This document shows, piece after piece, positions 27,291 to 36,037 of a DNA stretch of 64,000 bases (positions within the stretch are counted from its first letter, which is position 1; each line of letters opens with the position of its first letter). The stretch comes from CAZVPF01 sp964628195 (GTDB lineage Bacteria > Planctomycetota > Phycisphaerae > Sedimentisphaerales > Anaerohalosphaeraceae), in the NCBI GenBank assembly GCA_964628195.1, contig CAZVPF010000003.1:112327-176326 (forward strand), in the 5' to 3' direction. Position numbers and translations under genes: made by a program. The notes under the pieces were generated by a model. That model had not been told where the DNA came from and did not search any database. It worked only from the letters and a program-made list of their open reading frames with translations.

Positions 27291-27455
27291 CTATTTACCT
27301 GTGCTGATGCTGCTGTCGAATGAGCTTTTGCGTGTTTTGACATCGGAGAAGCTTTGCCTGGGTTCTTTAGAACCAGACTTTTCTCCTTTGCTGTCCAGTT
27401 TAGACAGAGCCTCGTAAAAGGTGTGCATAACTTTGTCTAATTTTTCGGCACTCAT
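27291..27455 (-). CDS. Possible small protein of 54 residues
   Basis: An open frame starting with ATG at 27455 and ending TAG at 27291. The peptide begins MSAEKLDKVMHTFYEALSKL, an amphipathic helix, and then becomes a Lys/Ser-rich polar tail. A GGAAGCGAG stretch lies 6-14 bases upstream of the ATG. It matches no family I know. It fills an otherwise empty interval between the DUF2383 gene and the TRAP operon. Evidence is the ribosome-binding site and sensible composition only. Confidence 0.4.
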   Translation of the reverse strand: MSAEKLDKVMHTFYEALSKLDSKGEKSGSKEPRQSFSDVKTRKSSFDSSISTGK

Positions 27456-27585
27456 CTTATACTCGCTTCCTTAAAATGCTTAACACTTATACGTCGAACT
27501 TTAACAAGTATAACACAGCCAGCCGAAATAGTTCATCAGGCATTTCCTGATACTGCAACCCTCCATTTGCCTGTTTTTGTATATT

Positions 27586-28884
27586 CTACTTCAGGTACCC
27601 CGTCACGCCGGGCAGAAACAGGCTCAAACTCTCTACATATGTGCATATCAGCAGGGTAATAACCATTGCGACGAAAAATGGTAGTATCTTCCGCATAACC
27701 CGCGTTACGGTCGTCTGGCCTATTCCGCAGCCGAGGAACAGGCAAGTGCCCACAGGCGGGGTGCACAGCCCGATGCACAGGTTCATAATAAGAATTATCC
27801 CGAAATGCAGCGGGTGCATTCCGAGGTCGCTTACGATAGGCAGAAATATCGGGGTAAATATCAGCACCGCCGGTGTCATATCCATAAAGGTTCCCACTGC
27901 CAGCAGCATCGCGTTTATCATAAGCAGCAGCAAAAACTTATTGCCCGTAAGGTTGAGCATCCCTGCGCTTATGTTCTGCGGCACGTTCTCTGCAGCCAGC
28001 ACCCACGACATCGCCATGCTCGTGCCTATAAGCAGGAACACCACCGCCGTGGTTATACCGCACTGAAGCAGTATGCCCGGCAGGTCCTTTAACTTCACTT
28101 CGCGATAAAACACCACCGCCAGGAGGAAAGACCATGCCACCGCCACCGCAGATGCCTCGGTCGCAGTGAACCAGCCCGCAAGTATCCCGCCCATTACTAT
28201 AACGATTAAAAGAAGGGCCGGTATCGCGGCAAAAAATCTCAAAACGCCCTGTAAAAAACTGAATTTTTCGCCTTTGCCGTAATTATGCCTTATCGAAATG
28301 AACAAGCTAACCAGTATCAGGGAAAGCCCTACAAGTATGCCCGGTATAACTCCAGCTATAAACACCCCCGCTATGGAAACCGCCCCGCCTGTAGCCAGCG
28401 AATAAACTATCATAACATTGCTTGGCGGTATAAGCAGGCCGGTCGTCGCAGCGGTAACCGTCACCGAGGTGTTGAAGTCCCGGTCATACCCCATCTTGCT
28501 CATCAGCGGTATCATGAACCCGCCGACCGAGGAAACCGCCGCCGTCGCCGAGCCGGATATCGCGCCAAAGAACATACATGTCAAAATATTAACCAGCGAC
28601 AGACCGCCCTTAAAGCCTCCTACCAGTACGTTCGCAAAGTCGATCAGTCTCCGCGCGATCCCCCCCCTGCCCATCAGTAACCCCGAGAGGACAAAAAACG
28701 GTATAGCAAGCAAAGTGAAACTGTCTATCCCTGTCGCTATCTTATGGGCAACGGCCACCGCCGCCGGAAGGTCCATCACCAGGAAAGCTGCCGTCGTCGC
28801 AAGGCCCATGCAGTAAGCGATAGGCACATTTAAAATCATCAGACCGATAAATACCAGAATCAGCACCGTAACCGACAAACTCAT
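27586..28884 (-). CDS. dctM: TRAP transporter large permease, DctM family
   Basis: 432 residues, about 12 membrane helices, with the DctM hallmarks GAISGSATAAVSSVGGFMIPLM, LIPPSNVMIVYS and the C-terminal CIGLCTPPVGTCLFLGCGI. It is the channel-forming subunit of a tripartite ATP-independent periplasmic transporter, driven by a Na+ or H+ gradient. Its start overlaps the stop of dctQ by 4 bases (ATGA), and the gene order P-Q-M is complete. It is the last gene of the operon. Confidence 0.95.
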   Translation of the reverse strand: MSLSVTVLILVFIGLMILNVPIAYCMGLATTAAFLVMDLPAAVAVAHKIATGIDSFTLLAIPFFVLSGLLMGRGGIARRLIDFANVLVGGFKGGLSLVNILTCMFFGAISGSATAAVSSVGGFMIPLMSKMGYDRDFNTSVTVTAATTGLLIPPSNVMIVYSLATGGAVSIAGVFIAGVIPGILVGLSLILVSLFISIRHNYGKGEKFSFLQGVLRFFAAIPALLLIVIVMGGILAGWFTATEASAVAVAWSFLLAVVFYREVKLKDLPGILLQCGITTAVVFLLIGTSMAMSWVLAAENVPQNISAGMLNLTGNKFLLLLMINAMLLAVGTFMDMTPAVLIFTPIFLPIVSDLGMHPLHFGIILIMNLCIGLCTPPVGTCLFLGCGIGQTTVTRVMRKILPFFVAMVITLLICTYVESLSLFLPGVTGYLK

Positions 28885-29423
28885 TCCATGCCCTCCATGC
28901 CCTGACCACTGCTTTCCGGATCCTTTACCGTTTCAACTGCCCCGCCGCGAAACGCCTTAACTCTTTCGCTTAGACCGATCACGCTGTAGATAAGCATAAA
29001 TGCCCCGCTGACCGGGACTGCGATATAAACATACCCGATCTTCACACCCCAGACAGGCGAAACCTGCTCCATCGCAAGGGTGCTGAGCACAAGATCAACC
29101 CCGCCGTAAACCATTACGTAAGCGGAAAACAGCACGATGCAGGCGAATACCGCTATTTCCGTAACCGACCTTTTGCCCTCGCCCAGTTTAGAGACAAAAT
29201 AGTCGATCCCGAGATGAGCCCCCCTGCCGAGCGCGACCGCCGCTCCAAGCAGCGAAACCCATATCAGCAGAAATATCGCAAGCTCCTCTGTCCACTTGCT
29301 CGGGTCGTTTAAGACCTTGCGTGTAAAAACCTGCCACAGCACATCCAGCACCAGCACGCCCACGCAAACCATGACAACCGTTTCCAGGGCCCTGTCGAGA
29401 AATCTCTTAACCGCGGTAAGCAT
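28881..29423 (-). CDS. dctQ: TRAP transporter small permease, DctQ family
   Basis: 180 residues with four membrane helices. The segment WTEELAIFLLIWVSLLGAAVALGRGAHLGIDYF is the DctQ signature. It forms the small membrane subunit that pairs with DctM. The C-terminus has a polar tail of about 20 residues. Its ATG overlaps the dctP stop in a TAATG junction, and its stop overlaps the dctM start, so the three genes are translationally coupled. Confidence 0.93.
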   Translation of the reverse strand: MLTAVKRFLDRALETVVMVCVGVLVLDVLWQVFTRKVLNDPSKWTEELAIFLLIWVSLLGAAVALGRGAHLGIDYFVSKLGEGKRSVTEIAVFACIVLFSAYVMVYGGVDLVLSTLAMEQVSPVWGVKIGYVYIAVPVSGAFMLIYSVIGLSERVKAFRGGAVETVKDPESSGQGMEGME

Positions 29424-30400
29424 TACTTAACCTCCCTGATCTTTTTCATAAGTTCGCCTATCTCCGATTTTTCATACTTATCCCACATCGGCTTTACCGC
29501 CTCGATGAAAGGCTGCTTGTCAGGCCTTATAACGGTTACACCGTTTTCCTTAAAAACCTTCATAGCCTCGTCAACCGACTCATCCCATGCCTTTCGCTGA
29601 TACTCCACCGACTCGTCAACTGCTTCCTGCAAGATACGCTTATGCTCGCCGGTCAGTCTATTCCATATCCTTACGCTAATAATAAGTATATCGGGCACCA
29701 TCACATGCTCGTCGAGACTGTAAAAGTTGCAAATTTCATAATGCCTCGACGTAAGCAGAGAAGGAGGGTTGTTTTCCGCGGCGTCAACCACCCCCTGGTC
29801 AAGCGCGGTGTAAAGCTCACCCCACGGTATAGGCGTGGGAACTCCGCCCAGTGTCGCCACCATTTCCCTTGCCATCAAGCTGTTCTGGACACGAACTTTA
29901 AGCGTCTTTCCTTCATTGCTCAGATCGGCAGGACTTTCTATCGGCTTTTTGGCGTAAAAGCTCCTTGCCCCCGCATCATAATAACAAAGCCCTTTAAGCC
30001 TTTTGGGTACGCCTGCGTCAAGCAGTTCCCTGCCGATAGGGCCAAGGCAGACTTTCCAGAAATGCTGCTCATCGCGAAAAAGATACGGTATCCCGAACAC
30101 CCGGTACTCCGGCACAAAGGATTCCATCGACGCCGTGGAGGTCTTGGTCATGGCAAGGTAGCCAAGCTGCAGAGCCTCTATGCTTTCCTTTTCTGTCCCG
30201 AGCTGCCCGCCGGGGTATATCTCCACGACCAGGCTGCCGTTCGACTTTTCCGCAACCCGCCTGGCCATATAGGCCATTCCCTTATGCACCGGGTGCTTTG
30301 TGTCAAGGCTGTGCGCCAAACGCAGGACCTTTACTTCATCGGCGCATAGCTGAAAACAAACCGCTGCGATAATCGTCAGAACAAAACTTTTTACCCTCAT
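29423..30400 (-). CDS. dctP: TRAP transporter periplasmic substrate-binding protein, DctP family
   Basis: 325 residues from the ATG at 30400, which has AGGGGA just upstream and gives a normal signal peptide (MRVKSFVLTIIAAVCFQLCADE). DctP features: LRLAHSLDTKHPVHKGM, YPGGQLGTEKESIEALQLG, LKVRVQNS (the conserved Arg that salt-bridges the substrate carboxylate), and GGVPTPIPWGELYTALDQGVVDAAENNPPSL. The last segment is common in TRAP binding proteins for sugar acids, so a hexuronate or aldonate substrate is plausible but not shown. It is the first gene of the dctPQM operon and is divergent from the GH57 gene. Confidence 0.93.
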   Translation of the reverse strand: MRVKSFVLTIIAAVCFQLCADEVKVLRLAHSLDTKHPVHKGMAYMARRVAEKSNGSLVVEIYPGGQLGTEKESIEALQLGYLAMTKTSTASMESFVPEYRVFGIPYLFRDEQHFWKVCLGPIGRELLDAGVPKRLKGLCYYDAGARSFYAKKPIESPADLSNEGKTLKVRVQNSLMAREMVATLGGVPTPIPWGELYTALDQGVVDAAENNPPSLLTSRHYEICNFYSLDEHVMVPDILIISVRIWNRLTGEHKRILQEAVDESVEYQRKAWDESVDEAMKVFKENGVTVIRPDKQPFIEAVKPMWDKYEKSEIGELMKKIREVK

Positions 30401-30603
30401 TTCGTCCCCTGTAAACAACTGTCATATATTACCCGATGAAAAAAACGAAATTCTCTGAGAGATTATAAGTCAAATTCTTACATTTGCAAATTATTCCTAA
30501 AAGAAATATCAATAGCACTTGTAATGTAACCGATAATATTAATAATTGTAATTAAAGCTCCATATATATTGCTCTGAAAAATGTTTACGACACGAGAAGG
30601 AAA

Positions 30604-33057
30604 ATGAATAAATACGTTTGCATACACGGTCATTTTTATCAGCCGCCGAGGGAAAACCCCTGGCTTGAAGAAGTTGAACTCCAGGACAGTGCCTACCCTT
30701 ACCACGACTGGAACATGCGCATCACCGAGGAATGCTACCTGCCCAATACGGCGTCTCGCATTCTCGCCGAAAACAAGGAAATAATAGACATTGTAAATAA
30801 TTACGCAAGCATCAGCTTCAATTTCGGCCCTTCGCTTCTGATTTGGCTTGAAAAAAACAGCCCCGAAGTCTACCGCAAGATTCTCGATGCCGACAAACAA
30901 AGCATGAAATTATTCAGCGGCCACGGATCGGCGCTGGCCCAGTGCTACAATCACATGATAATGCCCCTTGCCAACCTCCGGGACAAACACACACAGGTAA
31001 TATGGGGAATACGCGATTTTGAGCATCGCTTCAACAGGAAGCCCGAAGGAATGTGGCTGCCCGAGACCGCTGTCAACACCGAATCCCTCGAGGTCCTAGC
31101 CGAACACGGCATAAAATTCACCATCCTGACACCTTACCAGGCCCGTAAGTTCCGCAGGATAGGCGACGAGAAATGGACCGAAGTCGGCGAAAACGGAATT
31201 GACCCAACAAGGCCCTACCTCTGCAAACTGCCCTCCGGCAAAGAGATTAACCTTTTCTTTTATGAAAAGGATGTCTCTCACGATATCGCTTACGGCGGCC
31301 TGCTGCACAGCGGCGCAGATTTCGCAAGGAGATTTATAAAAGCTTTCGGAGATCAGGACAACGGCCCCAAACTTGTTCACATCGCAACAGACGGAGAATC
31401 CTACGGCCACCATCATCGCCACGGGGATATGGCACTTGCATTCTGCCTGCACCATATCCGCTCGAAGCAGCTTGCCAACATAACAATCTACGGTGAATAT
31501 CTAGAAAAGTTCCCCCCGCAATACGAAGTGCAAATTAGAGAAAATACTTCGTGGAGCTGTGCACATGGTGTGGAAAGATGGAACTCGCACTGCGGCTGCA
31601 ATGCAGGCCGTTATCCCAACGGCACCCAGCAGTGGCGCGGACCGCTCCGCAAGGCCCTTGACCGGCTTCGTGATAAGGTCATGGTTTTTTATGAAAACGA
31701 AGTCAAACAATACGTTGACGAGCCCTGGCAGCTTCGCAATGAATATATAGAACTGCTGCTCGACCGAACACCTGAAACAACACTGAAGTTCCTGAACGAA
31801 AAAACCGGTAAAAACCTCAGCCCGGAACAGGTAACCCACCTGCTAAAGCTGCTTGAAATACAGCGTAACGCAATGCTCATGTACACCAGCTGCGGCTGGT
31901 TTTTTGACGATATCGCCGGGATAGAAACAACCCAGATCATGAAATACGCAACGCGCGCGATGCAGCTTGTCGGAGACATTGACGGGGATATGCATCTTTC
32001 GGAAGACTTCAAAAATACGCTCGCTGAAGCGAAAACAAATGTAAAAAAGTTCAAAAATGGAAGACAGGTCTACGAAACTTATGTAGAGCCCTCCAACATC
32101 GACCTTAACCGCGTGGGTGCACATTTTGCAATAACATCCCTTTTCAAACAATACAAGGAAAGCGAAGAAATATTCTGCTACACTGCACAAAGCCGTCAGT
32201 ACGACTTTGACACCGCCGGCATCCAGAAAATGGCGATTGGCAGAACAGTGATACAATCGAACATCGTAATGCAGAAATATTCAATCGACTTCGCCGCACT
32301 GTACTTCGGGGGCATAAACATACTCGGCGCGGTAAGCCCGCGAATACCCGATGAAGAATATAACGAACTTTTTGAAGAGCTTAAATCGGCATTTACGCAG
32401 GGCAACACAACCGAGGTCATCAGGCTCATGAACACCGGTTTTGCCGGTTACAGTTACTCACTATGGCACATGTTCAAGGATGAGCAGAGAAGAATACTCT
32501 TCGAGCTTCTCGAAAATACATGGAAAGAGATCGAAGCTTCGTTTCGTCATATATACGAATACAATTACTCCATCATGTCGATGATGAGAAGCATGAAGAT
32601 CCCCCTGCCCGAGGCATTGCTGACACCGGCCCAATTCGTAATCAACCAGGATATGCACAGGCTGCTGCGGGCCGACACCGTCGACCTTAAAAAACTGCGT
32701 GAGCTTGTCGACGACTGCATAAAGATGGAACTCGAACTCGACAAAAAAGCTTTAAGTCTCGACATCAGCCAGATGATGAATCGAATGCTGTCCAAGTTTC
32801 ATGAGGACCAGCAGAACTGCGAACTGCTTGAAAACGCCGAGAAAAGTCTCGAAATTCTCGGTCGTATCGTCACCGACTTCGACCTATACTCGGCCCAGAA
32901 TATTTTCTTTTCCATCGCAAAAGAAACTTATCCCAAAATGAAACAGAAAGCCTCCGCAGGCGATAAGCAGGCCTCGAAATGGGTCGAATGCTTTGAGAAA
33001 CTCGCCGACTGCCTCGGCGTGAAGATAAAATCAACAGGTGAAAAAAAGGATGCTTAA
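30604..33057 (+). CDS. Glycoside hydrolase family 57 protein with DUF3536-type C-terminal region
   Basis: 817 residues. The N-terminal GH57 barrel has VCIHGHFYQPPRENPW, FNFGPSLLIWLE, GMWLPETAVNTESLEVLAEHGI (likely nucleophile E154 in WLPE) and a TDGESYGHHHRHGD motif that supplies the catalytic Asp region. The long helical C-terminal half resembles the DUF3536 region that accompanies this GH57 subgroup. GH57 enzymes act on alpha-glucans (amylase, 4-alpha-glucanotransferase or branching activities) with retention. It lacks a signal peptide, so it is cytoplasmic. It overlaps malQ by 8 bases, which points to glycogen or maltodextrin metabolism. AGAAGGA lies before the ATG. Confidence 0.85.
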   Translation: MNKYVCIHGHFYQPPRENPWLEEVELQDSAYPYHDWNMRITEECYLPNTASRILAENKEIIDIVNNYASISFNFGPSLLIWLEKNSPEVYRKILDADKQSMKLFSGHGSALAQCYNHMIMPLANLRDKHTQVIWGIRDFEHRFNRKPEGMWLPETAVNTESLEVLAEHGIKFTILTPYQARKFRRIGDEKWTEVGENGIDPTRPYLCKLPSGKEINLFFYEKDVSHDIAYGGLLHSGADFARRFIKAFGDQDNGPKLVHIATDGESYGHHHRHGDMALAFCLHHIRSKQLANITIYGEYLEKFPPQYEVQIRENTSWSCAHGVERWNSHCGCNAGRYPNGTQQWRGPLRKALDRLRDKVMVFYENEVKQYVDEPWQLRNEYIELLLDRTPETTLKFLNEKTGKNLSPEQVTHLLKLLEIQRNAMLMYTSCGWFFDDIAGIETTQIMKYATRAMQLVGDIDGDMHLSEDFKNTLAEAKTNVKKFKNGRQVYETYVEPSNIDLNRVGAHFAITSLFKQYKESEEIFCYTAQSRQYDFDTAGIQKMAIGRTVIQSNIVMQKYSIDFAALYFGGINILGAVSPRIPDEEYNELFEELKSAFTQGNTTEVIRLMNTGFAGYSYSLWHMFKDEQRRILFELLENTWKEIEASFRHIYEYNYSIMSMMRSMKIPLPEALLTPAQFVINQDMHRLLRADTVDLKKLRELVDDCIKMELELDKKALSLDISQMMNRMLSKFHEDQQNCELLENAEKSLEILGRIVTDFDLYSAQNIFFSIAKETYPKMKQKASAGDKQASKWVECFEKLADCLGVKIKSTGEKKDA

Positions 33058-34537
33058 CACACGCTCAAGTGGAATACTGATGCACATTACATCGCTGCCC
33101 TCGCCCGGCCCGGTGGGCGATCTCGGCCCGGAGGCGTACAAATTCGCCGACCTGCTCTCAGACGCCCGCCAGTCACACTGGCAGCTTCTGCCCGTAAACC
33201 AGGCACACAAAAAAGGCAGCTTTTCGCCTTACAACTGCCTGAGCGCATTTGCCGGATTCGATCTGCTCATAAGCCCCGAGCTTCTATACAAAGACGGCTT
33301 GCTGAAAAAAAACGACCTTCAGGACCTGACCAAACCAACCGAAACAGCCGACTACCAGGCGGCGATAAATGTAAAACGCAAACTGCTCGACAAAGCCTTT
33401 GAAAAATTTTCACTCGAAAACGAACTTTATAAACATTTCTGCCGCACAAACAGCCGCTGGCTCGACGACTTCTCCCTGTTCTGGGCCCTGAGGCAAACCC
33501 ACAGCCGGAAACCCTGGCACCAGTGGCCGAAAGAACACAAGCTTAAAACTCTCGAAAAAAAAACCATCGCGAAACTCAAACCCCTCGCCGACAAGCAGAG
33601 GTTCATCCAATACATCTTCCACCGCCAGTGGCGACAGCTCAGGCAATACTGCAACCAAAAGGGCATCTCCCTTATCGGCGACATGCCAATCTACGTCTCT
33701 TACGAAAGCTGCGACGTATGGTCAAGGCCGGGCTGCTTCAAACTATACGCCGACCGACGCCCGAAATATAAGGCAGGCGTACCCCCGGACCTGTTCAGCA
33801 GCACAGGCCAGATGTGGGGCAACCCCGTCTACGACTGGGACACGATAAAAAAGGACCGCTACAAATGGTGGATCGCCCGGCTCGAACACAACCTGGGCCT
33901 TTTCGATATGACCCGCATAGACCATTTCCGCGGCTTCGCGGCGTACTGGCAGATACCGGCAAAGCATAAAACCGCAAAAAAAGGCAAATGGGTCCCCGGC
34001 CCGGGCACAGACTTTTTCAAAAAGATACTCAGGCACATACCCGCATCGAGCCTGATATGCGAGGACCTCGGATACATAACCGCCGACGTCCGCGAACTTA
34101 TCGCCGAATATAACTTCCCCTGCATGAAGGTCCTGCACTTCGCGTTCGACGGCAAAACCGGCACAAACAAATACATCCCGCACAAACACGAAAAAAACTG
34201 CATCGTCTACACCGGCACACACGACAACAACACAACGCTCGGCTGGTTCGGCGAACTGAACAAAACGCAAAAAAACAACTTGTTCAAATACCTCGGACGA
34301 GGGACCGCCGCCAATAACATCAACACCGAATTAATCCGAATAGCAATGTCATCGGTCGCGAATATGTGCATAATACCCGCGCAGGATATACTTGGCCTGG
34401 GCCCGGAGGCAAGAATGAACAAACCGGCGACACTGAAAAACAACTGGAAGTGGCGAATGAAAAAAAACGCATTGAATAAAAAACATACCAAGTACCTTGC
34501 CGAATTAACACAAACCTATGGCAGGGATTATGGATAA
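33050..34537 (+). CDS. malQ: 4-alpha-glucanotransferase (amylomaltase), GH77
   Basis: 495 residues. Start chosen at the ATG at 33050 (AGGTG box about 10 bases upstream), inside the end of the GH57 gene; a GTG four codons earlier is possible. GH77 landmarks: SGILMHITSLPSPGPVGDLG, SPYNCLSAFAGFDLLISPE, GDMPIYVSYESCDVW, the nucleophile Asp in FDMTRIDHFRGF, the acid/base Glu in LICEDLGYI, and GTHDNNTTLGW. The enzyme transfers alpha-1,4-glucan chains between acceptors in maltodextrin and glycogen turnover. Coupling to the GH57 gene supports this role. Confidence 0.95.
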   Translation: MLNTRSSGILMHITSLPSPGPVGDLGPEAYKFADLLSDARQSHWQLLPVNQAHKKGSFSPYNCLSAFAGFDLLISPELLYKDGLLKKNDLQDLTKPTETADYQAAINVKRKLLDKAFEKFSLENELYKHFCRTNSRWLDDFSLFWALRQTHSRKPWHQWPKEHKLKTLEKKTIAKLKPLADKQRFIQYIFHRQWRQLRQYCNQKGISLIGDMPIYVSYESCDVWSRPGCFKLYADRRPKYKAGVPPDLFSSTGQMWGNPVYDWDTIKKDRYKWWIARLEHNLGLFDMTRIDHFRGFAAYWQIPAKHKTAKKGKWVPGPGTDFFKKILRHIPASSLICEDLGYITADVRELIAEYNFPCMKVLHFAFDGKTGTNKYIPHKHEKNCIVYTGTHDNNTTLGWFGELNKTQKNNLFKYLGRGTAANNINTELIRIAMSSVANMCIIPAQDILGLGPEARMNKPATLKNNWKWRMKKNALNKKHTKYLAELTQTYGRDYG

Positions 34538-34553
34538 CCAGTCACGCAGCATA

Positions 34554-34576
34554 GTTAAACACTCTTTTCATTTAAC
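34554..34576. repeat. Short hairpin repeat, copy A (left of the membrane-protein gene)
   Basis: GTTAAAC at the left and ATTTAAC at the right of this 23-base unit allow partial pairing around a C/T-rich centre ending TTCATTTAAC. A second copy in the same orientation lies at 35764-35786; the two agree at 20 of 23 positions, all differences being C/T. Confidence 0.6.
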
Positions 34577-34671
34577 ACACGTCGGTCATTAAAAAACCTT
34601 TTTCTCCTCCATGCTCTTCTTTATCATTGCATAATTTCAGGAACAGCATGGGTAAAATGAACAAATTATTT

Positions 34672-35706
34672 TTACCTAACCTGTTTGACTGCCGGATTAT
34701 CACCCAAAGGTCTCACTTTGCGTACTGAAATTATCGCATAGCATATAATGCCAATAAAGATGCCTGTAAAGGTCGCATACTTACCAATGTCAAACAAATA
34801 CAAAAAATTGAAGTTCCGGTACGGGATCATTATAAAAATATTAGTCAGGGCACCAATCATAAAACTAAAAAACATACCCATACCTAATGATATTGAGAAC
34901 ATGGGAATCTCGGCCTTATATTTGCTGTGTATCCTGCCTAACTCGGAGGCGTAGATGAGCCCAACTAATGCACCAATTAAATATCCAGTCCACTTCGGCC
35001 ATAGTTCATTGTCAAAAGTCCCGGGTGTAAGAGCCCATGCCCCTCTTGAGCCTATAAACCAGCCTACTCCTGTTCCAGCTATAGCGGCAAGCAGAGCTAA
35101 AAACCAAAATTGCAGCAAAATTTTATAATTCATCGCAAGATATGTTCCGGCCAGTCCAATGAATAACCCGGCGGAAATCATATAATATAGACCAAATTTC
35201 GGGAAAGGGAACTGCCCGCTGTCTGACTTTTTCCATTTCAAATGTTGCAGCTGGTTTTGAGTGAAAAATCCGGTTTTGCCTCCTGCAAAAAACACTACTG
35301 TATAATCGTAATCTTTTAATGTTTCCATATCTCCGACTTTGTTCCATCCATCAATGGCACTGAAAAGCACGACCATATCATTTGGCAAGTTCTCACTCTC
35401 ATATACATGCCTGTTGAGGAAAAAACGAAACCTGCGCCTGTCAAAATCTTCCGAGTATTTATCAAAGCTGGTGTCTCCATTGCCTGCCTGTAAAAGTTCG
35501 TCGCACCATCGCTCAGCCTTCGGAAACTTGCCATTGTTGTTTTTAACATAAGTCATAAGTTCCATGCCGACAATTGAAGCACTTAGAGAACTGTGGCTGA
35601 CGGCTCTAATTTTATCTAACTCACGCAAAGGGAAGAAAACAAGGTAAATAAGGAAAAGCGGTATAACGGCTTGCCAGTTTTTTGTTATATGTTTTGCTTT
35701 TGTCAC
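34672..35706 (-). CDS. Membrane protein of unknown function between two short repeats
   Basis: I place the start at the GTG at 35706, which has a CAGGTG box 8 bases upstream; an ATG at 35781 lies inside repeat copy B and gives a start without a ribosome-binding site. The result has 344 residues: an N-terminal hydrophobic helix (IPLFLIYLVFFPL), a soluble region of about 150 residues (FPKAERWCDELLQAG ... DYDYTVVFFAGGKTGFF), and a C-terminal part with about five membrane helices. The soluble part resembles the small DUF1559-like or pseudopilin-neighbour domains only vaguely, and I do not name a family. The gene is lower in G+C than its neighbours and stands alone, so horizontal acquisition is possible. 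Confidence 0.6.
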   Translation of the reverse strand: MTKAKHITKNWQAVIPLFLIYLVFFPLRELDKIRAVSHSSLSASIVGMELMTYVKNNNGKFPKAERWCDELLQAGNGDTSFDKYSEDFDRRRFRFFLNRHVYESENLPNDMVVLFSAIDGWNKVGDMETLKDYDYTVVFFAGGKTGFFTQNQLQHLKWKKSDSGQFPFPKFGLYYMISAGLFIGLAGTYLAMNYKILLQFWFLALLAAIAGTGVGWFIGSRGAWALTPGTFDNELWPKWTGYLIGALVGLIYASELGRIHSKYKAEIPMFSISLGMGMFFSFMIGALTNIFIMIPYRNFNFLYLFDIGKYATFTGIFIGIICYAIISVRKVRPLGDNPAVKQVR

Positions 35707-36037
35707 GATGTTTTCACCTGCACTTAAATTGTACCATTGCGAACATGCAGCCACGTAGGATGGGTTAAATATTCCTTTCATTTAACCCATGCTGGGGGAA
35801 AAATCGGCAACCATGCCGTGTCAAATAATATCTTACGAAAAACGACACGTTTTCCAAACCATCATAATACTACCAGCATTTGACACTCGAGTCAAGCACA
35901 TGCCCCCAAAAAATACTATACCTCATTCCTATTTTAAAATAAAACCCCCGCGGCGAAACCATGACCACGTTACAAAAGGTCAGGGCCTCACCACGGGTGC
36001 GATAAGCTATAGTTACTGCACTTGTCAGCCGTACTGT
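35707..36037. other. Intergenic region with repeat copy B
   Basis: About 330 bases between the membrane-protein gene and the 3' end of hcp. The left third carries the second hairpin repeat. The rest holds no ORF with coding character and no clear hairpin terminator for the converging hcp operon. Confidence 0.45.
35764..35786. repeat. Short hairpin repeat, copy B (right of the membrane-protein gene)
   Basis: Direct repeat of the unit at 34554-34576 (20/23 identical). In this copy TGGGTTAAAT at 35761-35770 and ATTTAACCCA at 35780-35789 form a 10-bp perfect inverted repeat. Similarity continues weakly for about ten bases beyond the unit in both copies (CA then GG). Confidence 0.65.

Noticed and set aside
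34672..35706. Considered as a transposase gene because of the bracketing repeats
   Set aside because: No DDE, HUH or serine/tyrosine recombinase motif is visible; the protein is a multi-pass membrane protein.
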